Below are positions 7,160 to 15,206 of a DNA stretch of 41,903 nucleotides, in pieces. The notes beneath the pieces were generated by a model that was given only the letters and a program-made list of their open reading frames with translations, was not told the DNA's origin and searched no databases. The translations under genes were made by a program, and so were the position numbers. The first letter of the stretch is position 1. Every line of letters starts with the position of its first letter. The DNA is from Phycisphaerae bacterium (lineage in GTDB: Bacteria; Planctomycetota; Phycisphaerae; Sedimentisphaerales; Anaerohalosphaeraceae): NCBI GenBank assembly GCA_014859965.1, contig JACZKQ010000165.1, positions 1 to 41,903 of the forward strand, given 5' to 3'.

Positions 7160-7723
7160 ATGTGGCGAATGGACCGGAAGACTCAGCAGACGATTATTGG
7201 GACGACGCTTGTGGTGGGTTGGGCGGGGTATCTGCTTGGGTGCATAACGAGGTCGGCCGCGCCGCCGTTTCATTTGTTATCCACACAGATCAACGAAGGT
7301 CCATTGCCTATCCTCAGTGTGTATACGTTGCTGCTCTTATTGCTGTTGTCGGCCATTCGCTTCCAGTGGCGTTATTGCCGGGCTTTGGCGCTCGGGCTTA
7401 TAGTCATGTGGTCCTTTGGGGTATTCTTGACGCCGTCCATGTGGCTGCCAACGGAGATTGAAAACGGCATGGACGAACAGATTACGGTGCATGTCATTGC
7501 GCTGCATTCGGGGGCGGAGATGCGGAGGTCGCTGCGGCCGGGCAAGAAGGCGGTGATGGTGCTGGACGAGGTCGACGGGGACTCGCTGATCGAGATGTTC
7601 TACTACATTTTGGCTTATGACTCGCAGGGGGAGGTGCTATACTCTGCGAAGAGGAGCGGGCAGGATCTGCGAAAGAAGACTCTGGTGATTGGCGGTGAGC
7701 GACAAAAGGTTCCTGGTACATGA
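7160..7723 (+). CDS. Hypothetical membrane protein
   Basis: No family is recognised for this 187-residue protein. I chose ATG 7160 (MWRMDRKT) because GGAG lies 6 bases upstream. An earlier in-frame ATG at 7115 lacks such a site. There are three hydrophobic segments at about residues 10-30, 45-63 and 70-90. A soluble domain of about 90 residues follows (QITVHVIALHSGAEMRRSL...KKAVMVLDEVDGDSLIEMFYY), with alternating beta-like pattern. It is the third unrecognised membrane-associated gene in a row, behind a hairpin, and may be a separate transcript. Confidence 0.6.
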   Translation: MWRMDRKTQQTIIGTTLVVGWAGYLLGCITRSAAPPFHLLSTQINEGPLPILSVYTLLLLLLLSAIRFQWRYCRALALGLIVMWSFGVFLTPSMWLPTEIENGMDEQITVHVIALHSGAEMRRSLRPGKKAVMVLDEVDGDSLIEMFYYILAYDSQGEVLYSAKRSGQDLRKKTLVIGGERQKVPGT

Positions 7724-8022
7724 TACCTTTCAGTGTCGTATGATATCCAAAGGAGCTCGTGAATAAGACGGTTTGCGATTACGAGTGTAGATTGGCTGGT
7801 ACTTTTTCGAGCAGGGCGGTTTTTTTGCGGCTTCTAATAAGTCATTACAGCCATAGAATGCACCCCGTCGCCCCGAAAAATGCCCTTGCCAGTCTGAAAA
7901 GCATGCGGTATATTATGGCTGATGGCTGGGCGCCATGAGCGCCGTCGTGAGCCGTGCTCGGTGCTCAGGCCGCTGTGGGTTTTTTGCTCGAAATTTGAGA
8001 ATAAATCCCGAAGGAGTGAGAA
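7724..8022. other. Leader region of the pseudopilin gene
   Basis: No gene is seen here. It contains the strong promoter at 7886-7914. GGCGCC ATGA GCGCC near 7929 can form a small hairpin in the leader. Confidence 0.4.
7886..7914 (+). promoter_or_regulatory. Sigma-70-type promoter of the pseudopilin gene
   Basis: TTGCCA at 7886-7891, 17-base spacer, TATATT at 7909-7914. Transcription should begin near 7921, with a leader of about 100 bases. The spacer resembles one end of the 68-bp element (see findings). Confidence 0.65.
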
Positions 8023-8817
8023 ATGATCCGCAAAGCCTTCACGCTCATCGAATTGCTGGTTGTCATCGCCATTATCGCCCTGCTCCTGGCAATTCTGGTC
8101 CCAGGGCTGCAGGTGGCCAAGGAATACGCCACGGGCGTCGTATGTCTGGCGAACCTGAACAGTCTCTCCAAGGCATGGACACTTTACGCCGAGGAGAACG
8201 ACGGGCGTATCGTGGGCGGAACAACCGGAAGCACTGCAGATCCTTATTACTCTTGGGTTGAATTTCCAAGCGCGTCCGCGGAGCCGGAAATGCAGGAAAA
8301 GGAACGGGCCATCAGGGCGGGCAAGCTATTTCCCTATGTGGATTCCGTTAAGGCGTACCATTGCCCGGGAGACAAGCGTTATCTGTCGCCGAGCAAGAAC
8401 AGCGCAAGCTATGGACTCGAATTAGGCGGCTACAGGAGCTATTCCATCGCCGGCGGGATGAAGGGGGTCGCGGAATCCGGCGGATGGGAGATCATCCCTC
8501 ATGTCAGTACGGCCAGCATGAAGAGCCCCGGCGACAAGTACGTCTTTGTCGAAGAGGCCGACGGCCGGGGCGACAATCACGGATCATGGGTCCTTAACCC
8601 CAGGAGCCGGGGCTGGGTCGATCCGTTTGCGATCTGGCACAACGAGCGGAGCACGCTGGGATTTGGCGATGGCCATGGTGAAAAACGGCGGTGGGTGGAT
8701 CAGAGCACGATCGATATGTCGGAAAACCAGACTTTTTACCAGAACGTGTATGCCACGGACAGCGGTGACGACCTTGCCTACATGATCCGCGCCTACCCTT
8801 ACGTCCGCTTCCAGTAG
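8023..8817 (+). CDS. Pseudopilin-like protein with H-X9-DG motif
   Basis: The 264-residue protein has a type IV prepilin N-terminus: MIRKAFTLIELLVVIAIIAL, with cleavage expected before Phe6 and Glu at mature position 5. Prepilin peptidase should process and methylate it, and the hydrophobic helix anchors it in the inner membrane or a pseudopilus. The C-terminal part has the planctomycetal H-X9-DG signature: WHNERSTLGFGDG. Planctomycetota often carry many such proteins whose export role is unproven. The start is secure, with AAGGAG 8 bases upstream. It is preceded by its own promoter and no other pilin genes are adjacent. This makes a stand-alone accessory pseudopilin more likely than a full type II secretion operon. 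Confidence 0.93.
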   Translation: MIRKAFTLIELLVVIAIIALLLAILVPGLQVAKEYATGVVCLANLNSLSKAWTLYAEENDGRIVGGTTGSTADPYYSWVEFPSASAEPEMQEKERAIRAGKLFPYVDSVKAYHCPGDKRYLSPSKNSASYGLELGGYRSYSIAGGMKGVAESGGWEIIPHVSTASMKSPGDKYVFVEEADGRGDNHGSWVLNPRSRGWVDPFAIWHNERSTLGFGDGHGEKRRWVDQSTIDMSENQTFYQNVYATDSGDDLAYMIRAYPYVRFQ

Positions 8818-8942
8818 TGCGGCCCCTGCTGTGCGCTCCATCGGGGGGATGCCTCTTGATGTTACATACCTGCTTATCGCATCATTTGTGCAGGCAAGGC
8901 GATCGACGGCCTTGCTGATCGTTTGATTCTGTGGAGGTGCTC

Positions 8943-9080
8943 ATGAAGAAAGAGAAACAGCATGCGGCGGTCGCTCGTGGGCCGGCGGCGCAGGCCAGGG
9001 TCGGCGGATCAGTAGCCGGGCGAAGGAGCGGCGGCGCGCCAGTTGGCGGGGTCGCTGCCGGAGGCGGAGGCGGCGGTTGA
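8943..9080 (+). CDS. Possible small basic protein
   Basis: ATG at 8943 follows a near-perfect ribosome site GGAGGTG, 5 bases away. The frame gives 45 residues, with a Lys-rich start (MKKEKQH) and then Ala/Gly/Arg-rich low-complexity sequence ending in a Gly run. Its last 72 bases are antisense to the 3' end of the CotH gene, which may dictate that composition. It could be a real small protein, the remains of a longer gene, or chance. Only the ribosome site argues for it. Confidence 0.25.
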   Translation: MKKEKQHAAVARGPAAQARVGGSVAGRRSGGAPVGGVAAGGGGGG

Positions 9081-12000
9081 GATACGCTGGAGTGCGTCGC
9101 CGTCGCCGTCGGGCGATGCGGGCCAGGGATCGCAGTCGCCGTAAATGACCTCGTCGACGATGATCCACGGCACGTCCGGGTTCGGCAGGTCGGGGGCCTC
9201 GGCTTTTTCGAGGGCGATACGCTCGCCGGCGTTGGACAGATTGCCGTCATAGGGGCCGAAGATGTTTAGGCCCGGCGTTAATCCGGTGACCTCGTAATCG
9301 ACCTTGAACTGCGCCAGGGCGGTGGCATCCGTCGCGGGGTCGAAGGGCACGATGAGGATTTTTTTTCCGGCGGGAATCGCGACCTGCGGCGGGAACCTAT
9401 AGCTTACGCCTCCGGCGAGTCGCCACGGGCCTTCGGTGCTGAAGAGATTCACCGCGAATGCGGCGGGGTTCTGCAGTTCGATGTATTCGTGTTCGTTGCC
9501 GGGCGGATGGTACATGAGTTCGGAGATGACGACGCCGGGGATTGGGCCGGTGTTGGGGGCGCCGGGCGTGGGCGACAACGGGAACCAGAAGGCGGCGCCG
9601 TCGGGATATCGACCGAGCGAGATGAAGTTCTCCTGCCCCTTGAACTTCACGAAGTCCACCACGCGGTCGGTTCCATCGCCCGGCAGGTACGACAGGAAGA
9701 CTTGTTCGCCGGCCTTGTCGAGCCCGAAGCCCGTCGTGACGGGATTGTGGAAGCCGGTGACTTCATCGAAGGTGATATGGCCGTGCGCGGCGAGATTGAC
9801 GTTGGGCAGGGCCCACTTTTTCAGGTTGTCGATTCTGTCGCTGAGATACCAGTCGCCGTCCATCTCGATGGGGGCGCCGCTTGCGTTGTACAGCTCGATC
9901 CAGTCGTTGGAGTCGTACTCGGGGCGGGCGGGGTCGAAGTAGTCGGTGTGGGCCATGACTTCGTTGATGAGGACGCCGAGGGGCGGCGCGGGGTCGTCGG
10001 CGCCGGGCGAACCGTGGATATATGTGCTTGCGCGCCAGTTGCCGCCGTATTTTGCCGAACCGTTGGGCTGGCCCGGGAGGGCCGTGTCGAGCGGGACGAG
10101 CGAATGGCCGGCGCCGTCGGCGGTCAACGGCCAGCCGCGTCCGTCGCTGTACTCAAATTCGGCGATGACGCCGTTCCACGTGTCTTCCAGTCTCAGCGTT
10201 TCGCCTTCGTTGGCGAGTTTGCCGGAGTATTCGCCTGCGATTCGGGCGGTGAGGGCCGTTCCGTAGCGGCTTTCGAAGGCGGCGATGTTCTCCACGACGA
10301 GTACGAACTCGCCGGGGCCGAGCGTGCGGACGCTGCCGGCGGCGAAATCAAAGGTGACGCCGGCGGTGAACGAGACGCCGGAGAGGTCCAGCGGCTGGGG
10401 CTCGTCGCCGATGTTCTTCAACTCGATGAACTCATAAGCACCGCCGGCGGCGTCTTCGACGGGATTATACATGATCTCGGTGATGCGGAGGTCCTGCAAT
10501 ATGCCGGGGCCGAAGGGTTCGCCGGCGACGAATTGTACGGGGGCCGACCAGTGGCTCCATCGGTTGGTGTTGTCCTTCATTCGGACGCGGACGCGGTATG
10601 TTCGCCCGGGGCGAACGGCGTTGACAGGAATGCGCACGTTGTCCTGGAAGGCGGTTATTTCGCCGCTGTCCCAGGCGGCGTCGATTTCGTATTTGCCGGG
10701 CTTGCGGTAGTAATTGGGCGGCACGGGCGGCGGGTCCTGGCCGTCGGCAGGCTCGGCGGTGAGGGCGACGTCGACGAAGCAGTCGCTGCTGTTGCTCAGG
10801 AGGACGTTGAGCACCTGCACGGCGATGACGTTGGTCCCACTGACGAGATAGAGTTTGGGATCGGGCAGAGGGAACTCGATGAAGTTGTTGTTCTCGCGGG
10901 CGGAGAAGCCGTAGGTGCTCAACTGGGCGTTGTATGCGACGTTTTCGGCGGGAACGTTGTCCCAGGCCACGCGGTAACCGTTGATCCAGAGATTGAAGCC
11001 GTCGTCGTATTGGACGGCGGCTTTGAGGGATTTGATCTGGGCGGGGTCGGCGATGTCGAACTCCTTGCGGAGGTAAATCGCGGTGTAATTGCCATTCATG
11101 TCGGACAGACGCGTGCCCATGGAGAGCGACGAATCGTAGCCGACGGGGGCGGCGCCCTGGCGCCAGGAGGTCGTGGCGGGGTTGTCGTTGAAGCCGATCT
11201 GCCGCCACTGCTGCTGGGCCGGCGACGGTTCCTGGAGGCCTTTGAAGTAGCGCCACGTCGATTGCGGCGATACAAGAGAGATGGGGCCGCCGGGCTGGGT
11301 GATCGTGGTGAAGGGGCTTACTTCGGCGATGCGCCATTTCATGGCGGCGAAGGTGTGTGCGCCCTGGGGATCGCTGTAGGGACTGGTGCTGAATCGCAGA
11401 TCGTTGACGGGATAGTTGGGGGCGCCGATGAAGGCGACTTGCGGCGTTCGCGGCATTGCGGGGTCTTCCGAGTAGGTGTTGAAGCCGCGGTAGCCGGTGA
11501 CGTAGTTCTTCATGATCTGAACCATGCCGGGGAAATCCTTGGTTGCGGCCTGCTGATAGAACCGCCCGACGCCGCCTTTGCCGGAGTGGGTCCGCGTCGT
11601 CATGACGGGGTTGTAGTCCCACATGGCGCGGTCGGCATCGACGATGGAGGGGCCTCCGGCGGGATTCTTGACGATCGCGGCGTATTCATCGAGCAACTGA
11701 TTCATCTGGTCGGGATTGTAGAGCAGGTTGTGGAACTCGCGCAGCCGGTTTTCGTAGGCGCGGCGCAGGTTGGCGTTCGAGAAGATGGCTCCCTCCTTCT
11801 TGAACGGATCCTCGCCGTCTCCGTACATGTTGTTGGCCCAGGTCAGGTCGAGGTCCCAGGGCAGTTGAGACCATTTGGCGGTGTCGGGATTGAGGTAGAA
11901 GAAATAGTTCTTGCCGTAGCCTATGTCGCCGTGATGAATGCCTTCGACGACGCAGCGGTAGCCGTAATAGCAGTCGAGATTCACATTGGCATGCCACCAA

Positions 12001-14471
12001 TCCTCGGTGGGGTACGGATAGGAGTAATAGCCTGTTCTGAAGGTGTAGAAATCGGACATGTCGGCGACGGCGGTGAGGCCCTGATTGTTCTTTTCGTTGC
12101 CGTCGACAAGGTGGCCCTCAATTTTGTAGAGATTGCCGTCGGGCAGGTCGTGTTCATCGAGGAAGCGGCCGTCCATCTGTTCGATGGCCATGTACAATCC
12201 CCAGAAGTCGCCGTCGTATTGCGTGGCGCCCTGCTCTGCGGCCTCGTCGATGATCCGGAATTGCAGCCAATGGGTTTTGGGGGCCGGCACATCCATCATG
12301 TTGAACAGCTTGAAGCCGGCGGCCTCGAACATGCCTTGTTCACCGCGGTGCTGGTAATCGCCCTGCTGGATGCAGGCGGAGAAATTCAGCTTGTCCCATT
12401 TGGTGCCGTACTTTTCGCCATAGTCGTTTCTTGCCTGGAAATCGTGCCCGCGATTGAAGTCGAACTTCCACATGTTCTTGCCCATCGCGTATCGCCAGGT
12501 TCCGCCGCGTGCACGGAAGCGGATGTGGTCGTAGACGTCGCCATCGTAGACGAGCGTGCCCTGCCACAAATAATCGCTGCCCATGTATCCGCCCCACGTC
12601 GCGGCCTCGACTTCGGATCGCGGACTGATGAGATGATAGACGGGCAGCGAGCGCATCACCTCGGGGCCGTAGGTGACCACGCGGGCTCTGGCGGGATCGG
12701 TGCTTCCCGGCTGAATGGCGCCGGACCAGGCAGGGACGCCGTTGTAGACGAAATAAGCGAAGTTGGGGCATGGATCGTCGAGGTACGGCGCACGGATGGA
12801 CAGGCCGGTGTTGTCCTCGGCGGTCACACGATAGCGCATAAGACGGCGATGGACCTGCATTGCGGCGGGCATGACGACCGTGTAGACATTATCTCCGGCC
12901 GCGGCGTCGCCGTTTGTTCCGTCGTCGTACATCGGCAGCGATGTCCAGTTCGAGGCGTACAGGGGATCGGTGCGTTTGATATACTGGCCCGGATTCACCG
13001 CCTGGTAGAGAAGAGTGACGGCCTTGACGCCCTCCGGATCGGTGACCTTGATTGTGATGGTGACGGGCTCATTGGCGCGGGGCGATTGAGGCGAATGTTT
13101 GATTTGTCTCATCTGGGGAGGAGCGTTGGCGGCCAGGACGCTGTTCTGTGCTCCCGGCGTGGGGACCCCGCTTCGCCAGTTGCCACCGAGATCGTTGTCC
13201 ATATCCGGATGGATCAATTGAATGGAATGACCTCTGCCGGGCTGGTTTGGTGGAACGGGATCGCCCACCGTGGGCCATGGGAAGCCAAGGCTATAATCCA
13301 CCTCGTCCACGATCCGCCGGTCGGCATTGCGGAGCCGGACGGTCTCGCCGCTGTTGTTCAGTTTGCCCTCGAAAACGGCCCGCGCGTTGAAACCGAACTT
13401 CTTGGCAAACGCCGCGGCATTCTGCGTTATGACCAGATACCCGCCGGGCGGGATCGCTGTTCCGTCGGCAAACCGGAGGGTGATGCCGCTGGAGAAATAC
13501 CAGCCGGAGAGGTCCGCGACCGTGTCGCCGGCGTTGTAGAGTTCGAGAAACTCAACCAGTTCGGTCTTGATGTCCGGGTCGTAGTGAATCTCGTTGATGA
13601 CGATGCGCGGCGCGCCCCGTTTGAGCCAGTCGGCGGCAAGGACGGCCAGATCTCCTGCGTCGACGAGGGCGCTTCCGTCGAGATCCGCCTGCGGGGCGCC
13701 GAGTTGGGCGATTTCAGCGTCGTCCAGGACCCGATCATATATGCGAACGTCATCAATGGCCCCCGAGAAGTACCGGGCCGTCACCAGGTGAACGCCGATT
13801 TTCACCTCATCGGTCTGGGCTGTGTCTATCACCTGCGAGGCATAGTCGCTGATGGGGTCAGGCATGCCGTCGACGTAGATACGTATATTATCCGTCGTCG
13901 TACCGTCGGAGGCCACGGCGATGTGACGCCACCTTCCATTGCATACAGCAGTTGTGCCGATAGCAAAGCCGTCGCCGACTTCGACCCGCACGCGTCCTTC
14001 CTGGACTCGCACGATCCATCGGGCCGTCGGCACACCCACTTGTCCCCACGTCACGATTTCGCCGGAGAGCGCGGTTGTGTTGATCCAGGCTGTTACAGTG
14101 CGGGGCGCGTCGCCCGCAATGCCCATGTAGCCGGTGATTCGCACATAATCGTCGATGCCGTCGAAGTCCAGGCCGCCGCCGAACTTGCCGCTTACCCAGT
14201 CATCGATATCCATATTCATCAGGTCTCCCTGATGATTATTGCCTGTCGCATCCGACACATGAGTGCCCGAGGCGTCGTCCATCGTCCAGTGTGCAACCAG
14301 ACCCAGGTCCGTGTAATTGCGTATGTCCAGCCATTGGGTCGCCAGCACGAACAGATCCTCGAACGTCACGGCGCAATCACCGTCCAGATCGGCACGGGGA
14401 CACTGCGCAAAGGCGGGCGACAGCAGAACAAACAGCAGCAGGACATTCGTGCTTCGTTGCAAGATGGACAA
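9009..14471 (-). CDS. Secreted CotH-kinase / lamin-tail / dockerin-like protein
   Basis: This 1820-residue exported protein starts at TTG 14471 behind GGGAGGA. A signal peptide (to about residue 22, ending PAFAQ) leads to a dockerin-like calcium motif ADLDGDCAVTFEDL. A LamG/concanavalin domain (about 58-256), a second dockerin-like half (DLDGSALVDAGDL, about 265-285) and a first lamin-tail domain (about 290-415) follow. The CotH spore-coat-kinase-like domain spans about 614-870 with RFRARGGTWR and LPWDLDLTW. Further lamin-tail domains begin near 1329 (ITEIMYNP), 1499 (VLINEVMA) and 1646 (VVISELMYHP). CotH proteins are atypical protein kinases; the activity of this one is unknown. It is probably cell-surface or extracellular, monocistronic, with its own consensus promoter. 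Confidence 0.93.
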   Translation of the reverse strand: MSILQRSTNVLLLFVLLSPAFAQCPRADLDGDCAVTFEDLFVLATQWLDIRNYTDLGLVAHWTMDDASGTHVSDATGNNHQGDLMNMDIDDWVSGKFGGGLDFDGIDDYVRITGYMGIAGDAPRTVTAWINTTALSGEIVTWGQVGVPTARWIVRVQEGRVRVEVGDGFAIGTTAVCNGRWRHIAVASDGTTTDNIRIYVDGMPDPISDYASQVIDTAQTDEVKIGVHLVTARYFSGAIDDVRIYDRVLDDAEIAQLGAPQADLDGSALVDAGDLAVLAADWLKRGAPRIVINEIHYDPDIKTELVEFLELYNAGDTVADLSGWYFSSGITLRFADGTAIPPGGYLVITQNAAAFAKKFGFNARAVFEGKLNNSGETVRLRNADRRIVDEVDYSLGFPWPTVGDPVPPNQPGRGHSIQLIHPDMDNDLGGNWRSGVPTPGAQNSVLAANAPPQMRQIKHSPQSPRANEPVTITIKVTDPEGVKAVTLLYQAVNPGQYIKRTDPLYASNWTSLPMYDDGTNGDAAAGDNVYTVVMPAAMQVHRRLMRYRVTAEDNTGLSIRAPYLDDPCPNFAYFVYNGVPAWSGAIQPGSTDPARARVVTYGPEVMRSLPVYHLISPRSEVEAATWGGYMGSDYLWQGTLVYDGDVYDHIRFRARGGTWRYAMGKNMWKFDFNRGHDFQARNDYGEKYGTKWDKLNFSACIQQGDYQHRGEQGMFEAAGFKLFNMMDVPAPKTHWLQFRIIDEAAEQGATQYDGDFWGLYMAIEQMDGRFLDEHDLPDGNLYKIEGHLVDGNEKNNQGLTAVADMSDFYTFRTGYYSYPYPTEDWWHANVNLDCYYGYRCVVEGIHHGDIGYGKNYFFYLNPDTAKWSQLPWDLDLTWANNMYGDGEDPFKKEGAIFSNANLRRAYENRLREFHNLLYNPDQMNQLLDEYAAIVKNPAGGPSIVDADRAMWDYNPVMTTRTHSGKGGVGRFYQQAATKDFPGMVQIMKNYVTGYRGFNTYSEDPAMPRTPQVAFIGAPNYPVNDLRFSTSPYSDPQGAHTFAAMKWRIAEVSPFTTITQPGGPISLVSPQSTWRYFKGLQEPSPAQQQWRQIGFNDNPATTSWRQGAAPVGYDSSLSMGTRLSDMNGNYTAIYLRKEFDIADPAQIKSLKAAVQYDDGFNLWINGYRVAWDNVPAENVAYNAQLSTYGFSARENNNFIEFPLPDPKLYLVSGTNVIAVQVLNVLLSNSSDCFVDVALTAEPADGQDPPPVPPNYYRKPGKYEIDAAWDSGEITAFQDNVRIPVNAVRPGRTYRVRVRMKDNTNRWSHWSAPVQFVAGEPFGPGILQDLRITEIMYNPVEDAAGGAYEFIELKNIGDEPQPLDLSGVSFTAGVTFDFAAGSVRTLGPGEFVLVVENIAAFESRYGTALTARIAGEYSGKLANEGETLRLEDTWNGVIAEFEYSDGRGWPLTADGAGHSLVPLDTALPGQPNGSAKYGGNWRASTYIHGSPGADDPAPPLGVLINEVMAHTDYFDPARPEYDSNDWIELYNASGAPIEMDGDWYLSDRIDNLKKWALPNVNLAAHGHITFDEVTGFHNPVTTGFGLDKAGEQVFLSYLPGDGTDRVVDFVKFKGQENFISLGRYPDGAAFWFPLSPTPGAPNTGPIPGVVISELMYHPPGNEHEYIELQNPAAFAVNLFSTEGPWRLAGGVSYRFPPQVAIPAGKKILIVPFDPATDATALAQFKVDYEVTGLTPGLNIFGPYDGNLSNAGERIALEKAEAPDLPNPDVPWIIVDEVIYGDCDPWPASPDGDGDALQRISTAASASGSDPANWRAAAPSPGY

Positions 14472-14666
14472 TTCCCACGTCCTCCCTCATTCGATTCGGC
14501 GGCCCTATGACCTGACTGACGCGCCCCCTGCTGCGTCAACACACGGCGGCAGTATGGCCGATACCAGCCGGCACGGTTTCTGTTAAGCCGGGCATCCTGG
14601 ACACTTTGCGCCCCGGCCGTGACTGTTGGTTGGCGTTCCATATCCAATAATTGTCACTTAATGCTC

Positions 14667-14695
14667 ATTATACCGCGTTTGGACACCGCTGTCAA
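14667..14695 (-). promoter_or_regulatory. Full-consensus sigma-70 promoter of the CotH gene
   Basis: On the minus strand TTGACA (14690-14695) and TATAAT (14667-14672) match the consensus exactly with a 17-base spacer. Transcription should start near 14660, leaving a leader of nearly 190 bases before the TTG start at 14471. Confidence 0.75.
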
Positions 14696-14951
14696 GGAAC
14701 GACCATTTTGCCATATTCCGGACAGTCAACCGTTTATATCCCTGATTGGCAGGGCCGCGGATCTCAATCCTGATAATTCTGATATGAACTTAAAGGCGGC
14801 TCCGGGGCCGTTGTGGCCTTACGGAAAACACCTACGCCGGCCGGGGCAATCACGCCCTTAGTGGAGGCAAATACCCGTTAACTTTTAAAAATAAACGTCC
14901 GATAGTGATTTCAGACGTGGTTTATTGCAAATCACAACGTGGGGTGTAATA

Positions 14952-14969
14952 CCGGAAATGGATTTCCGG
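14952..14969. promoter_or_regulatory. Perfect palindrome, possible operator
   Basis: CCGGAAAT-GG-ATTTCCGG: two 8-base arms with a 2-base centre, 20 bases upstream of the candidate xer promoter. The very short centre suits a dimeric regulator's binding site better than an RNA hairpin. No regulator is identified. Confidence 0.4.
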
Positions 14970-14988
14970 GCAGCGTAGCTTCTATTGC

Positions 14989-15017
14989 TTGAACTGTGGA
15001 ATGCTTGGTTTTGTATT
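14989..15017 (+). promoter_or_regulatory. Candidate promoter of the xer gene
   Basis: TTGAAC at 14989-14994, 17-base spacer, TGTATT at 15012-15017. The transcript would begin near 15024 and include the hairpin at 15036-15071. Confidence 0.45.
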
Positions 15018-15035
15018 TTGACCTGTGTAAGCCGT

Positions 15036-15071
15036 CCCGAGCGGGTGAGAATGGAAACAAACCCGTTCGGG
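15036..15071 (+). other. Strong leader hairpin before xer
   Basis: CCCGAGCGGGT (15036-15046) pairs with ACCCGTTCGGG (15061-15071), with a single G-U pair and a 14-base loop. It lies in the predicted 5' leader of the recombinase gene. It could be an attenuator, a processing site or a recombination site. No T-run follows, so simple termination is less likely. Confidence 0.45.
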
Positions 15072-15206
15072 AGCCATAGTGAGCCGTGGCTTCGAGACAC
15101 ATTTTTGGGGGCCGCGTATCTTGCAGGGAGGCACAAGGATCCAACGCACGTATACGTTGACGGGCGTTCATGAAGTGTATTCGGGTTCAGAAACGGTGTG
15201 TGCAAG

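Larger units (their letters stand above)
14472..15206. other. Divergent region between the CotH and xer genes
   Basis: About 735 bases hold no convincing gene. They contain the minus-strand promoter at 14667-14695 with a leader of about 190 bases before the CotH start. On the plus side are a palindrome at 14952-14969, a candidate promoter at 14989-15017 and a strong hairpin at 15036-15071 before the recombinase. Confidence 0.5.

Noticed and set aside
9489-14510. 1673-codon open frame on the plus strand
   Set aside because: It lies fully antisense to the CotH/lamin-tail gene. It has low-complexity Gly/Asp/Val-rich sequence without domains, as expected from the mirror of a GC-rich coding frame.
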